This document shows, piece by piece, positions 48,701 to 59,930 of a stretch of DNA of 64,000 nt; position 1 is the stretch's first letter; every line of letters starts with the position of its first letter. Origin of the DNA: Strigops habroptila (taxonomy: Eukaryota; Chordata; Aves; Psittaciformes; Psittacidae). The position numbers and the translations under genes were made by a program. Where the stretch lies: contig NC_044277.2 in NCBI RefSeq assembly GCF_004027225.2, forward strand, positions 28,782,995-28,846,994, in the 5' to 3' direction. The notes beneath the pieces are model-generated. The model was not told the origin of the DNA, did no database searches, and saw only the letters and a list, made by a program, of their open reading frames with translations.

Positions 48701-50039
48701 TACGCGGGCAGAATTCAGTCTTGGAGATTCACACAGGCTCAAATAAGCCGTGTGCCTCACCGTGCCTGGCGGAACACTAGATGGCAGCCGGCGCTAAGAA
48801 AACAGCAGAAGGACCAGGGTTCGTTTTGTAGACGAGATTCCCTTTTCTACTCCTCCCTCCCATCGTCCTTCTGCTCTCTGTAATTATTGTTGTTTACAGC
48901 TAAGAGCTTATCTGAGAACTATTCAAAAGAATTATACTACAAATATTTGAGCACTTGGGCTTTGTGTTTCTGTGACTTGACAAGAAATTTGAAACAGGGC
49001 TAGTGTCAGCAGCATTAGCATCCCCTCCGTTTCAATGTAAGTGTATTGAGGATTGTGGTATCTATCACAAGAACGTGAATCTGAATTCTAAAATAAGATA
49101 AAAGCCATACAAATGATCAGATTGTACTGTATTTAAGGCTGTAATAATTTCTCCTAGATTTTTGCTGTCATGAATTAGTACATGGCTTTCAGAAGCCTTT
49201 TTTTAAACCTACCAGATAATCTCCTGGGCAAGCATGCATCAATGCATATACAACAGCCCTGGGATCACAAACCCAGGCTTACATGAGCAGCTTTTTATGA
49301 GACCAGTGACATTTGCCTATTACTGGCCCAGTTTTCTTTCCTTCAAGTTTTATCACTGGTGCTTCATTAAGAAAACAAATCACATTTTCCTTCCTTAGTT
49401 CTGTCATCTATTCCAGCTCTCTTCTGCTGTGACTTCTCTAAGGTGTGGCAAGACAGATGATAGACTCTCCTTCCTCCAGCTATCCTCAGTTACAAATTCT
49501 CATTTGGACAACAGAAAAGCTCCAAAAGCTGTTTCTGGCAGTGGTGACCTTGGCTGAGGACAAATAGCTGCGCAAAGTGAGTCCCTGCTGAAGAGATGCA
49601 CCAACCTGGGGAATGCTTGGGGTGTGTGATCTTGGAGAAGGTAGGAGAGGGCCTGGCTGGAGAAGACCAACAGCAGCAGGTAGCTGCAAAAGGGACAAAA
49701 GGTCCTAGTTTGGGACCAGTTTATATTAGCACCCAGTTTTAGAAAGGTCATCCTTTTCCAGCTCTCCCAATGAACAGGCAGGATGACATCTATATAGTTT
49801 TTCTGTATAGCCATATGGAGCACCCCTGCAGAGATTTTAAATTTTCTATAGCTTTTGCAGAATAAAATAAGTTCATCAGGATAATGGTTTTTATCATTAA
49901 CGACAGAAACCTCCACATTACTGGACGTTTGCATTAGCCTCTTGTAGGGAAACAGCTGAAAAATACTTACTATTTTCACCACTCTACTGAAAGCTAAAAA
50001 TAATAAAACCCCTTTTTTTCTGCCTCATTATACTTGAAA
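45721..50039. other. Intergenic DNA downstream of IMPA1
   Basis: No gene was recognised. Frames at 47880-48164 (plus) and 49500-49982 (minus, 160 codons) show no domain, and no splice partners were found. A short TA repeat lies near 48222-48235, and a candidate CTCF site at 48774-48787. FABP genes, expected next from the human order, were not found. Confidence 0.6.
48774..48787 (+). promoter_or_regulatory. Candidate CTCF binding site
   Basis: ACACTAGATGGCAG fits the CTCF core (CCASYAGRKGGCRS) at all but the first position. It sits in a locally GC-richer stretch about 3 kb beyond the IMPA1 3' end. Single motif matches are often unoccupied. Confidence 0.5.
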
Positions 50040-50560
50040 TTGTGATTACAGCTCAGAGCAGTCCTGCAGCAAAACACATTTAAAAGAGAGTAATGATTAA
50101 TGTTATTAGAAATTCCTCTTTCAATATTTATTCAGGTGTAATTAGGAATGTATTAGCTGTGTAAGAGTAAATTGTATCCCGCTTCATCTGTGCACCTTGT
50201 TCAGCTAGCTATGCTGAAATGGAATTCCTAATGATAAAATGCTATAGCAGGGGGAGGTTAAAAGCTTTACTTCTGTAGGCACTTAGATCTTAATAGCAAT
50301 TTCCACTGGAAGGAAGTGCAAGCCCAGACATAATGATTCCCATCAACAGCCATTTGTGTTTCTGACGCTGAAAAACACTGCTATTCAGTCAGCCAAATCA
50401 ATTAAGAGAGAAAATGTGTTTTCCACTTGTGTGCGCTCCTGTTCAATTAATTTCTCTATCCTTTATTTAGATATCATGGAAAATGAATGACTAATAGACT
50501 ATCAGAAGTATTTCTTTCTGCCCTTTGTGTACCTGCTAACTATTAAGCCTACGACTTGAC
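50040..50560. promoter_or_regulatory. Candidate conserved non-coding element
   Basis: AT-rich but not simple, with no repeats and several homeodomain-type cores: TAATGATTAATG (50091-50102), TAATTAG (50139-50145), a CAATTAAG near 50400 and CAATTAATTT (50443-50452). This look is typical of deeply conserved vertebrate enhancers. It is a guess from composition; conservation cannot be seen from one sequence. Confidence 0.3.
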
Positions 50561-53492
50561 ATTTTAGGAAATGCCAGCCTCACTCTATACTCAGTTTAGT
50601 TCCTGCAGTACAGCGGCTCTGTTACTAGTATTTCTTTCTTTTTCTTCCTGATTTTTTTATTGCAATCTTTAATGCATCTCAAGTGAAGTCGTGTTGATTA
50701 TGCCTCCTTGGAAGTTGATCTCATGGTTTTCCCATGCAATAAACATGGAGAACTAGGGACTCCTCAAAACAGTGCAGTCTTCAGCTGGAAGTTCTTAAAA
50801 TTAATCACCAGGCAAAGCTGACGAATGACAATGTGTCCTGAATCCTATTCCCAGTAGAAATCTAAAACCAGACCTCAAAACAGGATGTAGTTGAAAACTG
50901 AAGTTGCCAGTGAAATGAAATTCACTGAGAGTTGTTAAATATAAATCACATCTGTCTCGGCAAGTTCTTGAGCTGAAAGTGGGTGATAGCTAGGAGTGTA
51001 CAAGGTGGGATGCTTTTTGTGGTTTGCCTGTTCTTCTTGTGGTTCTGAAGCAGAAACAGTTTTTTCTCATGGCTAGAGACAAAGGCACCTACCTTGTGCA
51101 GGAGGCAGAGCACTCATACAGCTCACAGGAATCCACATGTCATTCCTTCCCTGCTGAGATCAGACTCCGATCTTGGAGAGTCTCCTAACTACTAAAGAAA
51201 AATTTGAGGGTTATTTGACTGGAGAACAAGCAAGAAAGACTTTAGGGGTGTATTTTGCTGGGTAGGCTGTACACCCAGGTATGAACTGGATAATCCTTGG
51301 TTGTAGTTCTTGGTCCAAGAACTGCAATGTGTTTTAAATGAAAGAATTACAGACAAAATGTACAAACAATGAGAAGGAAAGAGAAATCACAGCCTCCTTC
51401 CATCTCTCAAGTAGGTGCATTCTTCTCTAGAGTGCTGGTTTCTTTAGGCTAGGATACCCTCCTCTCTTCTCCTTCAGAGTGACACAACTTCAAGAAGTGA
51501 AAAAAAAAAAGGCCATAAAAGGACATCCTGGTCTTTAACCTTCAAAAGAAGGTGGTGGCCACAACTGTTTTTTCTGTAGTCTGGTCCTGTTGCCGCCAGC
51601 CAGCTGGCAGAACTTCTGGACAGAGTCCCTAAAGAAGCTTAGTCTGATTTTTCATCTCAGGTAGGTAAAACATATGTCCAGTTGGGGTGCCCAGGATGTT
51701 CAGCACTGGCAATACTAGTCCATTCTGGACATTTGCAGAGTCGCACCTTCTGGGCACCTAGGGAATTCTCAAGACAAATAATGCAGTAATAAGGGAGATT
51801 ATGTGCCTCCAGTAGGAACTACATCTGGGGGGTAATGAACGTGGCTAACTGCACACCTACACTTCACTGTGCTGCAGATGCTCCAGCATCTACTCTGTCG
51901 ATGGCCATTACTGCTGGTGGGTGTCCAGTACCAGTAGGGAGCTCCAATCCCTGAGTTTGGAAAGGACACAGCCCAGCTGCACTCAGATACTACCTGCTTA
52001 GTGTCACACTGTCATCTTCAATCCTAGGAAACAGATGCTACAGGAAAAGTCAGTTATTTTATTGTTCCTGAAAACTGGAAGCCAGGACAGTCTTCTTTTC
52101 TTCCACTTACAGGGAAGAGAAAATACAAGATACAGAACAACTGTATACCGTACAAAAGCTGATATTTCCCAGTCCCTGGCATGAAAGTAGTGCAAGATAC
52201 AGACTTGTTACAGAGGGTTCAGTATAACCTTGGCAATTGTGTGGAGATGTTTGAGGTTTTTTTCCTCCTATTTCTCCATTCTCCTGTGGTTTCCTGTTCA
52301 CTGAGAATTAGAATTAAACCATTCCTAGAATAATCCTGACTTAATGGGAGATTTAGCATTTACTTCTGCAGCACAGTATCAGATCCACAGTCTGATCCAG
52401 CAAAGACATTTGTACATATTTAACTGAAGAACATACTCCCTGATTACAGTGACATGTAGCATGTGCATTTAACAGACTATCCATATGAAATCGCTCAGAT
52501 ATTTCTCATTTAGCTTGTATTCTGTGGTAACAATTCTGAGTGAATACTTGGAAAATGACATGAACACTAAACCCAGTTACTTCCTACTCCATACGTGACT
52601 CTGATTCAGAAGGATGTGCCTACACAGAGCCCTGTGGTTCTGATGTAATACAGTATAAAGCTTTTAGAGACTGCTCTCTGGAAAAGAGACATTTGCATCT
52701 ATTGAAAGAATAATTTTATTTTAGCAGAACATCTAGGAAAAAAAGTCATCAGTCAGTTTTTCCACAAATATTTAAAATCATTATATTGACTTCACCTTCA
52801 CAGGAAAAGGCACCATCTGCATTGAAGACAGAACAGAAGATAAGAAAGCAGGACAGTTATGGTCTTAACCTATAAAGATACTAACGATTTTCTAAAGGTT
52901 ACATCACTTAAAATAAAAAGCTCCCAAATCAAATTACAACTGTTACATTACAGAGATAATAAAGCACCAAGTAAAAGAAGTGAAATTTGCAGTTACGTTA
53001 ATAATATTATATGGCTTATGGAGGCAAGACTCAAAGACTAGATAGTACTGTGGGGAGATTAATAATAGTCTTTCTTTCAGCCTAAGTTGTCTTGGAGAGG
53101 AAATTTTATTGTATTGATCGCATATCAAATTTTCTGCTGTATTCGTCTGTACCTGAGAATTCTCATAAAAGAATTGTTTCATTTGAAGGCTTTTTTATCC
53201 CCACTTGCTTCATACCTTCCAAGATATGCAAGATGACACACAGAGGCAGTGTCTTGGGCATGTGACTCTTTCATTATAGTCTGTGAAAATTTGTCCCTAG
53301 CATTTCCAAACACAGTACAGTAACTGTAAATCCACACCTACCCTGCCTGTTGTAATGTCTTCTGTCAACGACTGCAGAGGCAACATGAACTCATTGAACT
53401 CAGACTCATATACTATTAAAGGCAGGATGCACTTATTTTTTAAAAGGGCATGTAAGGGAGGGCTGTCTTATGGTGGCAGAGATCTTGCACGC
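50561..53492. other. Intergenic DNA
   Basis: No gene or repeat family was recognised. Small frames around 52004-52301 and 52859-53182 lack features. An A run lies near 51500. Confidence 0.6.
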
Positions 53493-54070
53493 TGTCTTGG
53501 TTTAACCCCAGCTGGCAATTAAGCACCACACCACTGCTTGCTCACTCCCCATGCTCCTGGTGGGATGGGGAGGAGAATCAGAAAAAGGTAGAACCCATGG
53601 GTTGAGATAAGAACAGTTTAATAATCAAAATAAAGTTAAATACATTACTACTGCTACTAATAATAATAATGTGAAGGAGTGGGAGATGGAGGAATATATC
53701 CCAATAAACACAAGTGATGCACAGTACAATTGCTCACCACCCACTGGCTGATACCTAGCCCATTCCTGTCAGCAATCGTCCCTTCCGGGTGACTCCCCCC
53801 AGTTCATACACTGGGCATGATGTGCTGTGGTATGGAATACCCCTTTGGCTAGTTTGGGTCAGGTGTCCTGTCTCTGCTTCCTCCCGGCTTCTTGCGCCCC
53901 TCCTCACTGGCAGACCATGAGCGACTGAACGGTCAATCAGGGTAAGCCCTACTTAGCAACAACTAAAACATTGGTGTGTTATCAGCATTGTTCTCAGACT
54001 AAATTCAAAACACAGCACTGCACCAGCTACTAGGAAGAAAATTAACTCTATCCCAGCTGAAACTAGAACA
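53493..54070 (-). mobile_element. Solo LTR (same ERVK-like family as 19619-20183)
   Basis: 578 bp, beginning TGTCTTGGTTTAACCCCAG and ending GAAACTAGAACA, similar over the whole length to the nested LTR in ZFAND1. On the minus strand it has the promoter order GGTATTCCAT, then a CCCAGTGTATGAAC TATA-like site, then a TTATTAAACTG stretch near a poly(A) site. Flanking 5-mers CACGC and CAGGT match at only three of five bases, so the duplication is worn. No internal sequence remains. Confidence 0.88.
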
Positions 54071-54912
54071 CAGGTTAATGGCAGAGAGGCCATTTTGCAA
54101 TAGCTTTTCACTAGAGGAAAGATGTTTAGGCAAACTGAAGCTTCATGCAACAGAGTGTACTTGATTTGGTTTCATTTCAGCTCTTGGTTCACTAGCTTTT
54201 TAAAGCAGATACATTCACAGGAGGTATGTAGGTGGACCTGAAGAGACATACAGCAGGTACTTTGTCATATTAAACCAGACTGTTGTTGATAATTTTAGTT
54301 AATCAGGTGACTGAAAGTAGGGGAGGAAACCTAGAAGGGCAAGGTAGTTCGATGGGTACCTCCACTGATTTCATGCTGAAACTGTAAGTCACTTATTCAT
54401 GAGACACAGAAATGACTCCTGATAACATGATGAGTTATGTTACTCCACCAAAATCCATATATATTTATATTATTTGTATTGATTATCTAGCCAATGTCCA
54501 CATACATCAAAACAAAACTGATTCGGAGAAGCTAAAATTCATGTATAAATCCACGTATGATGAAGTTAAAATTTTTAAACCGGTTAAGCTTGGTAAATAC
54601 TAATTTTCTAATACAGCTTCTTCAGCTGCAGCTGGTCTTGTGAGTAGCAGTGTGATCAGCAGCCAAACCCTGCAAGGCCACATATCCGAATGAAGAGAGC
54701 AGTCTGTTCTCAATCTTTAGTGGATGACAAGCCATTTGATTAATGCAGGTGTATTTTCCCTTCCTTTAACCTCCTACATTATCCTGTCTGTTGGTGGGAA
54801 GCTTTGATTTTTACAGCAGAACATTGTGTCACATGCTTACCTTTAGGTTGACTTGTATTCCGAATGGTATCATGGATCACACTTAGGGAAACTAAGCAGA
54901 TGACTGGGAATA
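54071..54912. other. Intergenic DNA between two LTRs
   Basis: AT-rich, with no recognised feature. A 63-codon frame at 54412-54603 has no family features. Confidence 0.6.
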
Positions 54913-56170
54913 TGTCACGACCTAAAGGGCTGCCTGGCTTGAGGGTGGGTAGAGATCATGACCATGGTATGTAGGACTCCATAATACACAAGGACACGGG
55001 GGCTTTTATCTTCTAAATTTCTCTACCTTATAACAGATTAGCACAAATACCACAGAAATCACCAATAGCAAGTGTATCTATAATTAATGAAGTGAATATA
55101 TACATACATCAAGCTATTACAAATGAGGATCAACAATCAATATAGTATCAATCATTAGTATAGCAGCAGTTAATAATAACCTCAATGAATTGCATAGCAA
55201 AACCCAAGTAGTATATGTTATTGCAGGCTACTACAAAAACTATTAGTGAAGCAACTTATCAACAATATAGCAGCAAATATACTTAGGATAGATTACTTAT
55301 ACAGGTATATAATACTGGCCGATATCAAGTGAATTAGGCAGATTTCAGAAGGGAAAAACCATCCCAAAGAAGAGAACAAACTGATCCCAGAGGGGAACCC
55401 AACCATTACAGAGGTGGGAGGACAAACCCCCAAAATTAGGTCCAAAGGAGGTCCAATAAGATAAATAGAGTCTCACTTTGGAGATGATCTGTGTCACTGA
55501 GCCTGGAATCAGCTAGGCATCCCCAGTGAGCATCCAAGTGCTCATAGAAAGTTTGTGCAGGAACGTTTGTACAGGATTCAACCTGCTTAAGAAAGGAAAA
55601 ACACATGCAACATGGGAAGTTTCAGAGAGAAGGCTTCATTTTGGATAAAAATGAAGTTCCTCTTAGATCATAGAGGCATAAGAGGGTGTAGCATATCCCC
55701 ACCTTGAGCAGCCAACAGGTGCTGTTAATTTTGATTTTCCACCTGTAACAGCCGACAGATGATGATGGTTTCTGTTCTTTTAGAACCACTTTATTTTCCC
55801 AGACTGTTTCCGCTTTTTCAGACAGTAAGTTGTTACAGCTTCTTGTTTTGGGGCTTATCAATAGTATCTCAGGATGTCTCTGTTTTCTAGCTACCTAGCT
55901 GTACTTCAGAGATGCCAGCTGCCCCTCTCAAGGGTGTTTCTGGTTCCCAGGCCTAGTTCCCCAGCTCACAGTTTCAGGCTGCCAGGCCTTCCTCTGTCAG
56001 TATTTTGCAGCAGAACATTTTCTTTTGCTCAGTAACTTTTACCCTTCTAATCAGGCCACCTTTACATCTGTTCACATCAGGAAGCGCAAAGACTTCAGGG
56101 TTTTGCTGGAGCAAAGCCCCCACTCAAGCAGGCACCAGTGCCTCAGCTTGGAGAGGCAACACTAACATTT
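54913..56170 (-). mobile_element. Candidate LTR of a second family (right end uncertain)
   Basis: The plus strand starts TGTCACGACCTAAAGGGCTG. On the minus strand this gives an LTR-like 3' end: AGATAAAAGCCCCCGTGTCC, a U5-like stretch of about 80 bases, and GGTCGTGACA at the end. No protein remnants were seen. The other end and a target duplication were not found; anywhere from about 55620 to 56170 is possible. It could be another kind of repeat. Confidence 0.4.
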
Positions 56171-59100
56171 CTTTTTAATAATTGCATTTGCTGAAGCTCC
56201 TTTTTGTCATGTTTACGCATTGGAATGATTTTCTCCATGCTCCTACTGCTTCTCTTGATAAATGCCTGCATTTTCTTTTAGCACTTAGTGTCCCACAACT
56301 TTTTTTTACAATTCTCTGCCATGAATGTTCATCCTTTAATTAACAGCTCCAGAGACTGAGCAGTGCCTCAGCTATGCCACTGCAAAGCAAGAAGCTCTAG
56401 CATGAACCACAACAGCAATGCTGGAATTTAATTACGATTACAGCTATTAGAAACAAAGATAAAAGATGCAGATAAATAGTGATCTTCACAAACATCACTA
56501 ACATCTGATGTGTTAGAGGCTTTAAGTGCCTGACTCCACAAACCAATGGGAGGGTATTGCATTTGCAGGTTGTTTTTTTTTTTCCTTTGGGATGCCTTCA
56601 ATCACCGCAAAAAGAGAGCGAGAGAAGAGTCAGGGTCATCTACAGTTGTCCATCCCTGACATATGTTTGTTTAAGCTGTTATTACAGAACTCCAGTGACA
56701 GACATTGCAGTTGTTTTCTTCTCCTTTGGCTACTTTCAGTTAGAAATGTTTTTACTAATGGATCTAAAATGAATCTTGCTAAAACTTAAGCTCCGTATTT
56801 CTTTTGCCATCCTGTATGAGCGTGTAAAACAGAAATCGTTCTTGTATGGAGTGGAAAATTCAACTGAATTGAACCTAAGTAAGGGCCTTCCATTTTGACA
56901 ACAAATCATGGGGAAATGCAGTTTTCCTTGTACTTTTCTACTGATTTCTTACCTGTGCCTCCATAGGACCTTGTAAGAGCATTGAAAGGGATTGTCAAAA
57001 GCCCCTATTAAAGTCAGTATAGATGGTATACTACTTCTTCCTTAACCATAAGACCAATTACCCTTTTGAAGAAGAAAATAGACTTGAATTGATGTAATTT
57101 GCTCTTGGTGTTTATGTTGGCAAGTACCAGATTTTTTCTCATCATCCAGAGACTTACAATTGTTTTTTCAGTTGTTGTCAGTAAGGCCTGTTATTCCCTA
57201 TTTCCTCTTCAATTCTCTCCCCCTCTCCTAAGTGCTGGGGTTCTTTCTGAAGAAAGGAACATACAGATTCCCCTCCTGTATGTTCTCCACTGAGGTTGCT
57301 TCAGCCTGTCTTTAAATATCATACCAGGCCATGCTGAAACATTAAACATCTAAGAATTTTATATTCCAAGATCTCCTTTCCCCAGCCTTCCCTTATTCCA
57401 GGCTGAAATCTTACACTTTGTCAGTTAATTATTATAGATTTGCTCCTCATTGAACTTTTTATGGAAGGTTGAGCAAAAGAAAGATCTGAATGTTTCAGCC
57501 TTCTCCACATTGAGCTGTTTAGCAAGTGAAGCTGAGGCCTTCCTCTTGCCTGACTCCCTTCTACTAAGGACCTTTATAGACAAATTCTTGCTATTTGACG
57601 TCTTTTTACAAGTTGCATATTCTTTTATGCATTGGTCTTTCTGATCTTGTCCCTAATTGCTCGTGCTCATGCTTTTTTTCCTGTAACTATTAATATGACC
57701 TCCTTTCCATTATTTTTTTAACTCTTGCATTTGAGGACAGTGGTGAAATGACAAAGAGACAAGCTGAATCTGTGTCCTGTCTGAATTTATCTGTATCTCT
57801 CCTTTTGAGTGACAGCCATTCTCCTTAGCTTAGCCTTTCTTCTCCTTGGTTTCATACGAAATTTTAGTGATACACTACCTGAACTTAGCCAAATCTACCT
57901 TCTTGAGGTCTATTGTTTTATTTTGCTAGTATCCCCTTTTTCTTCACCTTTTAATTGTGAATTCTTTTTCTTTTGGTCACATTCATGCAAGCTGCTTACA
58001 ATCTCAGATTCTCTCTACTGGTTGTTAATGAATTTCCAGAATTGACTTAACCACGTCTGAAATTAAAACAAAAGAGATAGATAAGAAACTGTGGAAATTA
58101 GGCACTAAAATGCTCTTTAATGGCTGAATTAGAAATGTGCATCCTTAACTTATTCAGCACACCTAGCAATACCACAGTGTGAAACTCCCTTGGGAAAAGT
58201 TTCTAGTAAACTACTATAATTAGATCAAAATTCTTTGATGAATAGTAGCAAGAAGGTTATGTTAACTAATTGGTGCCCTGTTCTCTAAGATGCAGGATAA
58301 TAATTTTAAAAACAGTCAAGATCTCTTAATGCATTATTGGTGTGGTAGGACTAAGTTTCATTTGGGAGCTAGCTCACAGCACCTGGACATGCGAAGTTTT
58401 CAGATTAGTAGTTTTCCTGCAAGTTCTTGGGAAGGCAGTTTAAATCCAGCTGTTTCCAGTTGGGACCCTCAAGATCTTCATTTGTCAGTACTTCACCATG
58501 AAGGGAGGGATGTTTCTCTCATGATCTCCCCTCTTGCAGCAGCAGTTCCATTTCCGGGCCCATTGGGATGGCAGTGCGCAGCTCAGCCCCTGCACTCACA
58601 TGTCTAAATCCTCCTCGACGCTCCCCTGCCTGCCTTGTGGGCAGGCAAGGTCACTCTGAGCTCCCAAATTTGGATCCACTTGAAGTCCAGTGGAAGCTGC
58701 TGCTTCTCTTCACAAGGAAGCTGGATGGAAAATGTTGAATGCTCTGCAGCAGCCACCAAGAAGCGGGCTACAGGGTTCATTCTTCTCTTTCAGGAAAGGA
58801 TTCAAACCAACCTTGCTCACCTTCCAAAGCATGTGTAACTGAGGGCAGGGTAGGCTCTGCTTCACCTGCTGAACTTGTTCCCCTCTGTGGAAATGTGAAG
58901 TGTTCAGTGAGTCACAGAAAGTGAGCACAGTTCCTGAGTAAGGCAGTTGGTGGAGGGTGATGTCTCTGCTCTTTTAGCCAAAGTTTGTGTATGAGTTTTG
59001 CACAAAACAAATATTGCATAAAATATTGATGCAATCCTTGTGGTCATGCCCAAACCCACTGGTCCAAGCTTCACACAGGCATCTAATTTCAAGGCTAAAA

Positions 59101-59383
59101 ATCACAGTCTTGCTTTCCTGTGCAATGAAAGCTTTTCATGTCAAGCAGGGCATTGCAACAGGAGAAAACTGCGAGCAATCAGTGAGCAAGGCAACTTAGT
59201 GCAAGTTAAGTTAAGTTAAGTGCCTGGACTCATTAGGCAAAAGAGAACATTGAACCCAGTTTTCCTTGTCTTGCATGAGTGCTCCACAACTGAGTGATTT
59301 ATGAGTTTGTTCTTCCTGCCAATCTTTGTTGAAGAAAGCAAGCTCTGCCTCTGCCGACAAGGGAGAGGCTCCAGGTGAAGGCT

Positions 59384-59415
59384 CAGAGCTGTGAAACCTC
59401 AGAGCTGTGAAACCT
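59384..59415 (+). repeat. Perfect 16-bp tandem duplication
   Basis: CAGAGCTGTGAAACCT occurs twice in a row without a difference. It is probably a recent replication slip. Confidence 0.95.
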
Positions 59416-59861
59416 GCGTAGAGAGAAGCATCACTTCACAGCACTAAGACACCTACAGCCTAGAGACAGAGAAACTTAAGAAAAATATCAGACCTCAGCA
59501 CTTTCAGGTATCTAATTTACATAGCTCCCTGTCAAGTTTGCTGCTGTCATGCTCAGATCTACATACGTATCTACACAGGTCTCTCTGGGTTAGCTCTTTC
59601 AAGATATTTAAGCATGATACTCTCTTATTGCAGTTGTAGACAGACAGAGAAATATTACCTTTCTCCGATCATACTGCTTTCTTGTCTAAAGATAAGTTAC
59701 ACATTAGTTCTGTCTAAATTATACATTAGGAAAATGAGTGAATACTGTCAAGCACTGTAATAAATTGCCTGAGGGAACATGTGAAAAGATTCATCATGGG
59801 AGACTTTTAACAAGACATAAAACAATTATCTGCCATGGAAGTTGTAGGTAGAGTTTATCCA

Positions 59862-59930
59862 GTGTTTGGGTAGGAGGTAGAATGGCTGGTCTGTGGAAGC
59901 CCTTTCCAGCCATAATTTTCTATGATTCAG
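59862..59930 (+). repeat. Possible CR1 3' tail, worn
   Basis: AGCCCTTTCCAGCCATAATT and TTCTATGATTCAG resemble the last 60 bases of CR1. The upstream part is too diverged to be sure. Confidence 0.4.

Noticed and set aside
49500..49982. 160-codon minus-strand frame
   Set aside because: No family features and no splice or promoter context. Frames of this length occur by chance in 64 kb.
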